A DNA stretch of 64,000 nucleotides from Sequoia sempervirens (taxonomy: Eukaryota; Streptophyta; Pinopsida; Cupressales; Cupressaceae): positions 1 through 64,000 of the forward strand of contig VDFB02187766.1 of NCBI GenBank assembly GCA_007258455.2, given 5' to 3'. Below, one piece after another: positions 45,666 to 56,539 of the stretch. Positions within the stretch are counted from its first letter, which is position 1; each line of letters opens with the position of its first letter. The translations under genes were made by a program, and so were the position numbers. The notes under the pieces are model-generated. The model was given only the letters and a program-made list of their open reading frames with translations, was not told where the DNA came from and did not search any database.

Positions 45666-46754
45666 TGTAGACATGCAAAATTAGCATTATGCATTCAATT
45701 AGGTCCATTCATCAAGTAAACCAAATTCACATCCATCCACTCATCAGGTAAATCAGGTTCATCATCCATTTAAATTAAATAAATTAACTTTATTTGATTT
45801 AAGCCTATCATTACCTCATTTGATTAAATAAATCAATTTTAATCAAACCATAACATTTCATCTTTCATAAACCATCTTCTAATTTCATCTCATGCAAATT
45901 AATCCACCTTTATCTTGCATCATCCCTTTAATTAAATAAATCAAACATTTATTTAATTAAATCCCAAATGCATTTTCCATCCCTTTTGGTTTAAATAAAT
46001 CAAATATTCAAGTCAAATGGGTCAAAATAAACTAAACATCATATAAGCTAATCTAATCTTGATTAACATAACGTAACCACCCATCACATCCTCTAGCTTT
46101 TCCCACTTGCACCAATAAATAATTTTAATTCATTTATAAATTCATCATTTTCTTTCAACTTGGCATAAAAATGTAATATTCCCTCAAGTTTGAAAATGAA
46201 GACAAGTTGACTTATCCCTTCCAACATTGCAATAAATTCTCTCTTTCATGTCCCCCTCTCAACATTTAATTCACAAATTCAAATTTTGAATCTCCCCCTC
46301 TTGGGCACATTGGCCAAAATTTGCACATTCCTTAACCTATGACAAGTTGACAAGTGGCCTCATCTCATTGGTCCAATATTTATCCCACATTTCTATATTT
46401 TGAGCTCTCTTCAAATTTAAAAATCTATAAATAAAGGGCTGATTCTTCATCAAAACATCTACACTTTCATGCAAAGTTACTCTCTTAAATTGAGAACTAA
46501 TTTTTCTCTTCACCATTGCATTTCATCATTTGAGTTTTAGCAACGATTGGGAAAGGGTCATTGGCACATTTGACACCAATCCAATATGGAATAGGTACTT
46601 TTCATGTTTTTGAATGTCTTTTGATCCTTGTTATTGTTGCATTTCTTGAACATTGACATGTTATTCCATAGCGGTATTCATAGATTTGTATGTGTAAACT
46701 AACCCCACTAATGAGTGTTTGAGATGGTTCATTTGCAGATTTTATGGTGCTTCA
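45666..46754 (+). mobile_element. Solo LTR of family 1 (1089 bp)
   Basis: It starts TGTAGACATGC and ends GTGCTTCA, flanked by the exact 5-bp duplication ATATG (45661-45665 and 46755-46759). The body aligns with the LTRs of the 18.8-kb element, including the AT-rich inverted-repeat series (45766-46013) and the GGGAAAGGGTCA segment near 46550. No internal sequence is attached. Confidence 0.9.
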
Positions 46755-46998
46755 ATATGAATTCAATAGGGGTGGTCATATTTTTAGGAATTAAATACTA
46801 ATACCATGTAAACGGGTAAGAACACTATGCCTTTCCTATTTCTTGTTTCAAAAATTAAATTAACCTAACATTTCAATTTCATTTGAATGAAAACTATTAG
46901 TAAGGTTATTTTGAGAGAATACATTCAATTCATTCATTCCTATATTCTTCATATTATTGGTTTCCTTTAGAAAAAGATTGTGTAATCAATATGATATG

Positions 46999-47243
46999 TG
47001 TTGGTGTTATGTTTTTAACTTAGGGATAATTACTTAGGTAGTTTTCCCATATCAAGTTTTTTCTCACCCGTTTCATTTCTCACACGTGCTTTTAAAAGGC
47101 TTGTACACTATTTTTAGCATTTCAATTTCTGAATTTCATCTTAGATATTTGGTAGAATAGTCTTTTTGCTTCTCTCGTGTATGTGTGAGGGTGATTGTTT
47201 TTCATAGGTTGAGGATCCTCAGAAGGAGCTACCATCTCCTACA
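46999..47243 (+). mobile_element. 5' LTR of the copia element (245 bp)
   Basis: It starts TGTTGGTG and ends CTCCTACA. It matches 50693-50932 along its length, for example TAATTACTTAGGTA and TCATCTTAGATATTT in both. Confidence 0.9.
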
Positions 47244-47258
47244 TGGTATCACAACTCC
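47244..47258 (+). other. Primer binding site of the copia element
   Basis: TGGTATCACAACTCC follows the LTR directly; its first eight bases match the tRNA-Met-type site TGGTATCAGAGC. Confidence 0.75.
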
Positions 47259-48472
47259 TCCTCCTTCTCACCTTCCTACAGAGTTTCTACCGAGGAGATC
47301 CAAGAAAAAAATTTCCTACATTTTATTTGGCGTTTGAATTTTTTCTTATAATTTCTATTTCTCCTTTAGAGTGGTTTTGAGTTTGTTGGTGAATTGATTT
47401 TTTCTAGACCATTCCCATTTTCATGGAGGTTGAATTTTTGTTTGGCAGCACTAAGTGAGTGAGGTTCATTGTTTCAACTATTTTGGGGCCCTCAACTACA
47501 TTTAGGCTCGTGTTGAATCTGCAAGAGGCTCGATTATGTATTGGTCCCGTGAATCTTATTGATGTGATTCATCTCTCAAGGGGGAATGATTTTATGTTGG
47601 AGGCTTGATTGGAGGTGGCACAGTTAAGTGGTTTGCAAACCTTTATCATAGGCATATATCTCCTCTATTCTCACACATTCCACCTCTCTATGGTGTTATT
47701 GATCTTTTTTGCATGACTTACCTCTGTGGCCACATGTAAACCCATCCATTGCATGATTTTCTCATTTTGCTAAGTTTCTTGGAGGCCATTGTAGGTTGAT
47801 TTTCATTCCAGGCTAGCCATTTCTGACAATGGGGCTAATGATTTGTGTGCCACATTTGGTGAGGTTGTAGGAGTGTTTGAGGTAATATTTTGGTGGAGAG
47901 GTCAGGTGTGAAGATTGATTGGAGACCAGGCATGAAGGGAAGACCCTCTGTGGCTGCTAATTCAATTTTGTAAGCCACAAACCATTCTTGTGGCATCCTT
48001 TTGGAAATAAAAAATTATACTTTATAAAGTTTCAACAAAAGTATTTATTTAGGGCTTCTAATTACTACACAATAAAAGAGGAAGTGGGCCCAAGGTCTTT
48101 TGAGGTTGTTTTGAATGGGAACATTTATCCCACATTTATTGCGAAATTGTCTTTTGGACTTTATATGCTCCAATGCTCACACCAGACATGTGAAGTGCTT
48201 GTGTGCTCATGGTGGCTTGTGTGCTTGGTGAGTTGATTTGGAGATTTGGCTTAGTGATTTGGCACGGAAACCCACCACAAAACGCCCAATAAGGTGTATA
48301 ATTTTTTGCTCAATTTTTTTCAAATTTAGTTACATAATTAACCCTTTTTGCATTATTGCTTCCTAAAGTATTTTGGAAAGGTGAAATTTAATTTCAAGAG
48401 GCTTCATTAGTTTTTTTGAGGTTTCAGTGTAGTTTGGTGTATTTTTTCTTGCTTGTGGTGCAAATTTATTTC
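47259..48472 (+). other. Leader of the copia element
   Basis: About 1.2 kb without a credible frame between the primer site and the gag ATG. The 82-residue frame at 47988-48236 has no recognised motif. Confidence 0.5.
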
Positions 48473-49301
48473 ATGGATATTCATGGTTCAGTTGAATATT
48501 TAACCCCCACAAAATATCATATCTAGTAGATTAAAATGCTTAGGTTTCTCTAATCTAAGGGTTTGTGGTCCACACTGAATGATAATCAACCCACTTTTAC
48601 CAGGGAGTATGAAACATTTAATCATAGAAACAAGTTTGAAGAAGCTATGGGTCTAATAGCTTTGCATGTTTTTGACAGTCTTGTTTTCCACATTGAGGAG
48701 TGTAATACACCCAAGGAGGTATGGGATGAGTTCCAAAATAGATTAGTGAGTTTTGTGCTTTGCAACTAGAGGCAAAATTAACTTCTTTCCCTTGATGCAT
48801 TTCCTTCTATTGATGATTTCTTAGTCAGGTTCAAATCTATGAGGTCACAATAGGTAGGATGTGGGAAGGATAAAACTAATAAGGAGTCCATTTTTTTATT
48901 TTGTCTAAGCTAAGAGGTCCATTTGTAGTTTTTCTTCTACCTTCTACTACACCATGGATGCTTTGGGAAATGCATTCAAATTTCCTTCTTTTGAGACATT
49001 CTATGACTGTTTGATGAGGGAGCAAGCCAAACTTTCCCAGGTAGAGGGGGTCTCTATGATGCATGCATTAGTAGCACAAGCATCTCAGAGAAAAGGGAAG
49101 AAGAAACGTAAGGCTAAGAAAAATTCTAATGAGTCCTCCATATCTTCAAAAGAAGATAAACCTAAGAACAAGTTTAGTTGTGTGTATTGCAAGAAGAAAG
49201 GTCATGATGAAAACCACTATTATACAAAGAAGATTGATGAGATTTCACATCTTCTTCAGAAGAACAATATTCTACTACCATCATCTATGACTCCTCCTTA
49301 A
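48473..49301 (+). pseudogene. copia gag, broken
   Basis: The gag ATG at 48473 (MDIHGSVEYLTP) is in frame with IKMLRFL, stop, SKGLWSTL and then FEEAMGLIALHV and NTPKEVWDEFQN, the usual copia gag core. Stops at several points, mainly TAG for Trp or Gln codons, break it. A zinc knuckle follows after 49170 as CVYCKKKGHDENHYY, keeping C-C-H but with Tyr where the last Cys is expected. The role would be RNA packaging into particles. Confidence 0.8.
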
Positions 49302-49419
49302 ACCTCTCCATCTGCATCACCTTCACCTTCATCCAAACCTACATAATCAAGGAATGCAGGATTTACGAATGGAATCAATGGTAAAGAAGATAAAATCAAA
49401 GGACATACATTGGTAACTT

Positions 49420-49800
49420 CTATGGTTCAATTTGGTTGTGATAGATGGTTTTTGGATTCATCCTGAGCATCTCATCACATGGGTTTTACTCCCTATCATT
49501 TTTTGGGTCTTCATCCTACTGATACTTCTAACATTTTGTTGGGAGATAGTAAGTTTTTGGATGTTGCAAGGATAGGAAATGTTGAGATTGGTGATGGTTA
49601 TTTTAGAGATGTACTATGCATTCTTTATTGGCACACAAATCTACTTTCCACCTATCAGATTACTCATGGTGAGGTACCTAAGACTATAGAGTTCAGTACA
49701 TTTTTTTTTCATTAGACAAGACGATACTAGAAAATTCATTGATATTGGTGAAGCTGATCATGATTCTTGTCTCTATACATTTTCTCCTTTTGTTGATGAT
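49420..49800 (+). pseudogene. copia protease and pre-integrase segment, frameshifted
   Basis: CDRWFLDSS, stop, ASHHMGFTPY aligns with the W[FY]LDSGA-S-HM active site of copia protease. The frame changes in the T-run near 49700 and resumes as RQDDTRKFIDIGEADHDS and CLYTFSPFV, which matches the short pre-integrase domain that precedes integrase. The catalytic Gly is replaced and a stop lies in the active site. Confidence 0.75.
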
Positions 49801-50481
49801 GATGATTATGAGCTTCACACCCCTCTTTCTAGTGTTGATAGCAATTCCTCAGGAGAGATTGGTCATTTGAACTTTGGAGTTCTTTAGACCTATTTTGATT
49901 CATATCCTATTTCTTTAGAGGTTGGTTCTTTAGAACAATAGGATGTTTTTGATCCTTTAGATCACTCTTTGTGGGATAGTCACTTGATAGGTCTTGAGAA
50001 GTTGTTTTGTGAATCTCACATTTTTTATTTGGATGATGCATTTGAGGGTATATCCCTTCTTTTTTACGATAGTATCTACACTACTATCACACCACCTATA
50101 TCTTTGGAGCTTGTTGCTTCAGAGTTTCCACATGGTCTTGTTGATCCACCTTCTTCAATTGAGGTTTCATCTAATCATGATGTGACATTTGGTTACGTGG
50201 AGGAATCGAGACAGTTCCTAGAGGCATCTTTCATGTTGATTCTTCCTCTCATTTCTCTTGTTTTAGAGTTGGATTTTCTCTTGCATCAGTCGTTGTTTGT
50301 CCCTAAAGGGAGGCATGTTTTTTGTAGACATGGGATATTCTTTAGAATTCGAGGATCAGTAAAGGATTTTCTTCATCATGGGAGGGATCTTTTGTATTTC
50401 TACTCTTTTCGATGGGGGGGCTACATTGTCTCTCTCATTTTGTATTTTTTTGAGATCAGTGACAAGAGTTGTATTTGACGG
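49801..50481 (+). pseudogene. Unrecognised frame in place of integrase/RT
   Basis: Continuous with the pre-integrase frame, this reads about 225 codons to TGA at 50479, with TAG at 49888 and 49939. It is acidic and Leu/Phe/Ser-rich (DHSLWDSHLIGLEK, FEGISLLFYDSIY, VEESRQFLEASFM). The later part includes a hydrophobic stretch (LILPLISLVLELDFLL). No zinc finger, DDE or YxDD motif is present. It may be the fused remainder of a large internal deletion or acquired sequence. Confidence 0.5.
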
Positions 50482-50684
50482 GTCTTGTGAAGTCCTCCTT
50501 TCACGTTTTCAACCTTTTTTCTCTTTTTTGGAGAGGGTTTTTCTCCCATAGGTTTTTTCTCCTTTTCTCCAATTATGAGAGATTGCATTGCATAACAATT
50601 GTGAATGGGTACCTAACATGGCCTTGTAGCTAGGACCCATCTTTTATTTCATTTTGCATAACAATCTCCCTAAGTTTGCACTTA

Positions 50685-50692
50685 AGGGGGGT
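50685..50692 (+). other. Polypurine tract of the copia element
   Basis: AAGGGGGG lies directly before the 3' LTR start TGTTAGTG. Confidence 0.8.
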
Positions 50693-50932
50693 GTTAGTGT
50701 TAAGTTTTTAACTTAGGCATAATTACTTAGGTATTTTTCATGTATTGGATAGTTCACCCGTCTCATTTATCATGCCTTTAAAATGCCTGTACACTATGTA
50801 TTTTATCATCTTGATTTCTGAATATCATCTTAGATATTTGACAGAATAGTCTTTGTGATTCTCTCCTGTATGTATGAGGGTGATTTATTTTTGCAATTTG
50901 AGGATCCTAGGAAGGACCTTTCATCTCCTACA
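50693..50932 (+). mobile_element. 3' LTR of the copia element (240 bp)
   Basis: It starts TGTTAGTGTTAAG and ends CTCCTACA, followed by ATATG. Confidence 0.9.
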
Positions 50933-50937
50933 ATATG

Positions 50938-51247
50938 TATTATACCTCCTTGGTATTTATTTCTAATTTTTTATATTTTACGTCCTATATCTTCTTACAT
51001 TTGAAAAACATATTGACATAGTGTTAAAATTAGAGTGAACTATTTCAATAATAACTGAAAGGTGGAAATTATTTTTCTTCCTCTCTTAGGGTTTAGGACC
51101 TAGAAAGGACAATTTTTACTTTCACTCAAGAACAAACCCTTGAGATCTCAATGCAAAGGAGAAAGAGATCTTGCAAGAGGGTTGTTCTAGAGGCTGAATA
51201 AGATCTAATAAGGGGTTAATCATAAAGTTTAGATTTGGAGAAGATAA
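50938..51247. other. Short stretch between elements
   Basis: Nothing coding; may include leader DNA of the family-2 copy to the right. Confidence 0.35.
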
Positions 51248-51417
51248 TGAAATGTAAGATGTATTGAAAAACCCTAATTGAATGCAAAGTAACACTAAAT
51301 GACCTAGAAATGAAAGTGTAACAACACAAAAAACTACAAAACAAAATGTGTCCAGTTAGGAATTTGGAGATGGATGGAGCTCTAGAACACTAGAAATTAT
51401 GACTTTAATGTTGAATG

Positions 51418-51563
51418 GGACTCATTAACCAAGCTGGGAAAATCAGTCTAGGTTCTTGAAAACTATTCGGGAACAAGGATCTACCGAATGGGCATCCAAA
51501 TCTATAAAAATCTAAAATTTTATTAGAACTGAAACTCATTTGCCAAAAGTGGCAAATCAATCC
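51418..51563. repeat. LTR dyad copies 11 and 12
   Basis: Copy 11 (51418-51449): arms GGACTCATTAACCA and GGGAAAATCAGTCT, 9 of 14 paired. Copy 12 (51532-51563): arms AAACTCATTTGCCA and TGGCAAATCAATCC, loop AAAG; the inner eight pairs ATTTGCCA / TGGCAAAT are perfect. They start 114 bp apart. Confidence 0.7.
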
Positions 51564-52332
51564 AGTTAGGATTTTTTGAAGCTTCAAAGGCTAATCCTTC
51601 TCTTCTTTGTTTTCTTTTTCCTTCTTGAGTGATTTCTAGATCTAAATCTTTGATATGTTACAACATATAGGTCTTCTCTAAGCTTCTCCAAGGCTTGATT
51701 ACAACTTTGACAACTTTTCTCCAACCTTGCTCCCTAGGAAATTTGCAACCTAGACCTAAGAATCACACACAAAGGAGAGGGAAAAATGTTGTTGGGTTAG
51801 TGGATAAGGGTTTTCCTTGGTCAAACCCTATTTTGGAAATCAATCCTTGAAATGAAATCAAATAAGAATGGAGAATGATGAATGAACAAATGACAATGTT
51901 GCAACTCACCAAACCGTTGCAATAAAGTTCTACAAATATGCTTGAGATGACTGCAATGGATGTAGATCTTGACTCTTGCTTGAATGATGTTGATCTTGAA
52001 TGAAACACTTGCTTACATCATAAACCCTACATCACAATTATTAGCATATTAATAAACAAGATGCATGAAGTCCTTGACATGACTCTTGATGCTTGAATGT
52101 TGCTTTAAAAAGCTTGATAATCTACCCTTGAATGCTCTTGAAAACACTTGTGAACTCAAATTTTCTATAAGAATGAATAATTGAATACTTGGGGTGAAAA
52201 TGAGTAAGTGAGCCTTGCATTTATACTCAATTATGCAAGAATTCCTAAATTACAACACTACAAGCTGACATTAGATCTAGGAGAATAAAATCTCACTAGA
52301 AATTTGAATTGATTTTGATTTTGGGCCACACA

Positions 52333-52473
52333 TGACTCATTTGCCCAAGGCGGAAAATGAGTCCCACTAGGCCTAAATTTTGGGACTAGTTTTTAAAAAT
52401 GCTTAGAAATGTGTGAAATCAGGTTCAAGACAAAAAGATCTAGGTGGGACTTATTTTCCCAAGGAATGAGTCC
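52333..52473. repeat. LTR dyad copies 13 and 14
   Basis: Copy 13 (52333-52364): arms TGACTCATTTGCCC and CGGAAAATGAGTCC, loop AAGG, 11 of 14 paired, 108 bp upstream of the TATA box. Copy 14 (52447-52473): left arm GGACTTATTTTCCC, loop AAGG, right arm shortened to AATGAGTCC by a 5-bp loss. Confidence 0.7.
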
Positions 52474-54181
52474 CAAATCACTAAAATTGGGCCATTCAAA
52501 CTAGAAACACCTAAATTATGATTAGCTAATGATTGGTGTCAAGATTGTCCTAAAAAAGATGTAATAAATGAGGCTTGTGGATGCAAAATAGGGCCAATTA
52601 ATGCATAAGAATCCCAATTATTAAAGAAAATTCTAGAAAAGAATTAAAATGTGTTACAACACATTACAACACTTTAACTAAGACATGATTAAGGTTGAAA
52701 ATATGTTTATTATGTTCAGTTAATTAATAAGACCTTAGAAAAGTGTGAAAGTGTGTTATAATACTTCACAACACTTTAGCAAGGTACCATTTAAATCCAT
52801 TAGTTCAGAAGGGCCCAATACCTAATGTGAATGTGTCAACCACGTTACAACCCTAAATCAATGCAACATTAGACACAATTTCACAAGGAGGGCCCAAACA
52901 AGAGTGAAAACATCCCTGACAACATTTAGCCACCACTTTAGTGAGAGGATGAAATTGCTTCAAACTCACACTAATGTAGACAAAAACGTATCAAGAGGGG
53001 TCCAAGTGCACCAATTTTGGTAAGATGGGACAAAAATGATCAAGAGGGATGATCAAGTCCCCAGGATCAAGATCCCATGACAAATAAACATAGGCACAAA
53101 AGAACACACATGAGAATGATATAAAGAGAAAGAGGTATAGATAAAAGATTCAGATCAAGATTTAATCATTTTTCCATCTTGATGTGGATTAGATCTAGGT
53201 TGTTTATCTAAAAGAAAATGCATACTCACTCTAAGGCAACAAAACTTCTGGTTGTCCACTAGGTGAGAAGTCCTAGCATGTGTGAAACATACACTCATGG
53301 CTGGTATGCACTCACACACACACACAAGTGACTATGGGGAAAGTCATGCCTTGGTTGGGCTTCCCGCTCAAACCATACCAAAGTTATACCTCTTAATAAA
53401 TTTAATATGGTGCCACAAAAAAGATGGTTTTCGAGCTTCATGAGAGAAGAAAAACTTTGTATGCTTTGAGCTCGTGAAAACACAAGATGGCTCCATAGGC
53501 ATGCAAGTTGTGTTATGCAAGGTGGCCATATAACTACAAATGCAAAATGAAAAATGAGGAATGTTCAAAGGATTCTTGCATAGTTCATGTGAGGTCTTGA
53601 CTTATTGAACATTGTACTTAATATCTCCAAGACAGAACCAATCAAAGAATATAAGATTTGCAACTTAGGGGATGTAGTGTGTCACATCAAGTAGCTAAGA
53701 GGAATGTAATAGACTGAGAGAGATCACACTCTTGAAGGAAATCAGACCCAAAGCCATCCACAATGCGAAAAACACATCGTATGAAATAAGAAAACTACAG
53801 CATGAACCATGAAAAAGAAAAATGCAAAAGAATAATGCCAATGTATGCCCCCACTTTAAAGAAATTTATAAACACCATGCCATGATAAATGAATTCAATG
53901 TAGCAAATGATAAATGATAATAATAAAGAAGACATTAGAGCCAACTTGGAAAGCCCTATGCCAAGTCATATGTTTCCAAGTAAAGCTACATCATGCAAAA
54001 GGAAAAAAAAGGGGTTGCCCCCAAAATGAAAACACCATTTGAAACAAGGGATCTATGGATTTGGGGTTAGTATGTTCTTGCTACAATGTTTTTTAGAGAG
54101 CTCGGAATTGTCATCATTCCCCAAATACACAAAATTGGAAGAATGACACAAATAAAGCGAAAACAAAGAAAAATCCTTCCA

Positions 54182-54330
54182 GGTCAACATAGAAGAGACA
54201 TGAATGTCTCGATGCCTTGTGTCATCCCCAAAAGGAAAACAAAAGACAAATGAAAAGAAAAGATTTTGGGTCAACATAGAAGAGACATGAATGTCTCCAC
54301 GCCTTGCATCATCCCCAAAAGGAAAACACA
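54182..54330. repeat. Tandem duplication with 86-bp period
   Basis: GGTCAACATAGAAGAGACAT begins at 54182 and again at 54268. Both copies continue through GAATGTCTC and TCATCCCCAAAAGGAAAACA. Confidence 0.85.
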
Positions 54331-54522
54331 AGAATGGTGAAAAAGATAAAGGAAGAGATAAAATATTTATGACATAGAGAAGAATGAAGGTACAAATAGA
54401 GGAATGTCACAAAGAGAGAGAACATAAAATAGAACATCACGAGGGATTACATCACATACATGCAATCACACAAAATAAAATGAAAAAGAAATAATGCACA
54501 AGACTAGTAAGGAACACATGAG

Positions 54523-54744
54523 TCAACCTATTAGTAGGTCGTCTACATCCCAGTCATGTTCCTTGTATATCAAAGGAAGACAACTAGCTAAAGGGACAAT
54601 AGCAAGTGCCGAACTAGGGCATGCACCAAGTTCAACACTCTTTGTAGCAAATTTTTCATCTAGGCTCATGGAAGAGGAAAATAATGTATTCAATTCATTA
54701 TGCACCTCTTTTTCAATTTTAGAAACCTCGTCATCATCATCCAA
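54523..54744 (-). pseudogene. Short acidic frame in family-2 internal DNA
   Basis: A 73-residue reverse frame with an acidic start (MDDDDEVSKIEKEVHNELN) and end (KEHDWDVDDLLIG). Upstream sequence in the same orientation has many stops. No domain recognised; a gag or accessory remnant of the family-2 element is possible. Confidence 0.3.
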
Positions 54745-55305
54745 GTTAATGGTCCAACATGATTGATCGAATGATAATGTCCATGGAAGAGTTCAATTCT
54801 TGTTTTGGTTGGTGTATTGGATTATTTTGTTTCGGTGAATGGGGAGGCACATCATGTATTGCTTCATTCAAGTGTGGATTTTTATTTTATTTTTTTAATT
54901 CTTCATGTAACTTGCAAGCAAGGAAACGACATCTACACCTATGCTTTCTAGCACTTCTATTTCTTTTAGTTTTTTTTTCAAGTTGCATTTGTGTAGGAGC
55001 GGGTTGATCAACCATATTTTTCTCTTCTTCCCTAAGGGGATGAGTGAAAGGAACCATGAGGTTTGTTCAACCACTTTCTCTTTGACTTTGTAAACCTATT
55101 TTATTCTAGGAGGTGTTATGAGATTATTGTCATTGTCTCTTGATCTTTTGTAGGAGATAGAGGAGGTTTCTATCTTAGGTTGGTCTTGGTTGGTTTTTTA
55201 GGTTCAAGCATGGTTTCATCAAGGATAGGAGGCTTAGTGGTAGGTGGGGACATGTTTTGGAGGGATAGTTCTGCTATCTTCTTTTCCTTGAACTTTTGAT
55301 AGGAC

Positions 55306-56528
55306 TGTTCGCCTCCTACAATGATTCAATAACTAAGCCTTTACAACCATGATTCTGAGATTGAACATCTAACATGGATAGCTATCTCAATGATCATGAA
55401 GGTGCATTTAACTTGTCAAACCAAGGACGTAACTTGAAATGGGCCAGCACAATATGTGCACTAGGAACTCAAAGTAGCCATCTTCATTCTACAACTAAGG
55501 AAAACACAATAATTGAAAGTAAATTTCTTGGAAAGGAATTAAACAAGACTAAACATCAATCAAAAACTATACTAACCTGAAATGCATGACAAGAACAACG
55601 ATTTGAGCGAACAAAAAAGAAACTACTTTGTCTATTTTGGCTATAGGAGTAGTCATGGAATGGAATTCTAGTGGCTGTAGGAACAGTCAGTACCAAATTT
55701 TAACTAAGGATTAAACAAGAAACAATAACTAAAATAATTACTCTAAATGATGAATTACCCACTAAGTGGCCCCCTTGGGTGAGTATCCTCAGAAACTAAG
55801 ATAAACTCAAATGCTCAAACTCATAATAACATTTTATTCATTGAGAAATGTGTAAACAAAATTGTAGCATGACTGTATGAAAATGAAACTTCTAGTACAT
55901 CAGATCACGTGATAACAACCACATTATCAACCTCCTCTAAGAAGAAGGATATGATCCTTATTTATACTATCAGCTAAGTAGGGTGGTCAACTCCCACTAA
56001 CTGAGAGGATGCCATTTAGGGAAAACGGGGAAAAGAGTGACAGGGCAGTTATGCCTGCAGGGAATCTGGTTAGACATGCATGTCTAAACATGGATTGAAC
56101 ACTGCAGTAACACCCGTAATTTCTCAATGTCATAAATGCAAGGTGGTTACATTCGACTATCATGGGGAATCTTCTGTCATTGTCCTCTAGTTGACCCTTT
56201 GAACGATTCCCCTGCATGACCAGCTCACGACTACCTTTCTCAACTTAGCATCCACAAATTATATCTACATGGAAATGTTAGTACACATAATAATTGCATA
56301 TCTATAATCACCTCAAAGAACATTCATCAACCACATGCAAAATAAATATAGACAATCCATATAATATGCCAATGTCATTCAAATTTGTAGAGATAGGATT
56401 GGACCCAATGTCAATGGTTTGAGGGAAAAAATGTTCAAATACCAACATTTAAGCATTAAAGTTCATGACATTTCCAATAAATAAACTATAGATTCTACCC
56501 AAAATTTGACCAAAAACTAGGGTCATCA
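55306..56528 (-). mobile_element. 3' LTR of Athila-like copy B (1223 bp)
   Basis: The right edge 56528 follows the purine run GTTGGGGGGAG on the minus strand; the left edge TGTTCGCC is at 55306. Aligned with 29086-30278. Confidence 0.7.
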
Positions 56529-56539
56529 CTCCCCCCAAC

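Larger units (their letters stand above)
46999..50932 (+). mobile_element. 3.9-kb non-autonomous Ty1/copia element
   Basis: 5' LTR 46999-47243 (starts TGTTGGTG, ends CTCCTACA), 3' LTR 50693-50932, and an exact ATATG duplication at 46994-46998 and 50933-50937. The primer binding site, gag, protease and an unrecognised downstream frame lie between. Integrase, reverse transcriptase and RNase H are absent, so it must use enzymes of a relative. Confidence 0.9.
51248..52924 (-). mobile_element. Family-2 LTR 3, minus strand (about 1.68 kb)
   Basis: The right edge 52924 is firm: the minus strand starts TGTTGTCAGGGATG directly after the polypurine tract AAAGTGGTGGCTAAA (52940-52925 region). The left edge is approximate, by analogy with the other LTRs. 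The TATA box is near 52219-52225. Four dyads are present. This is a diverged subfamily, about 200 bp longer than LTRs 1 and 2. Confidence 0.7.
52941..55305 (-). mobile_element. Internal region of a family-2 element, minus strand
   Basis: Relative of 1-990 in reverse (see that entry) and extends further into the element. Mostly non-coding. It is interrupted on the right by Athila-like copy B at 55306. Confidence 0.65.
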
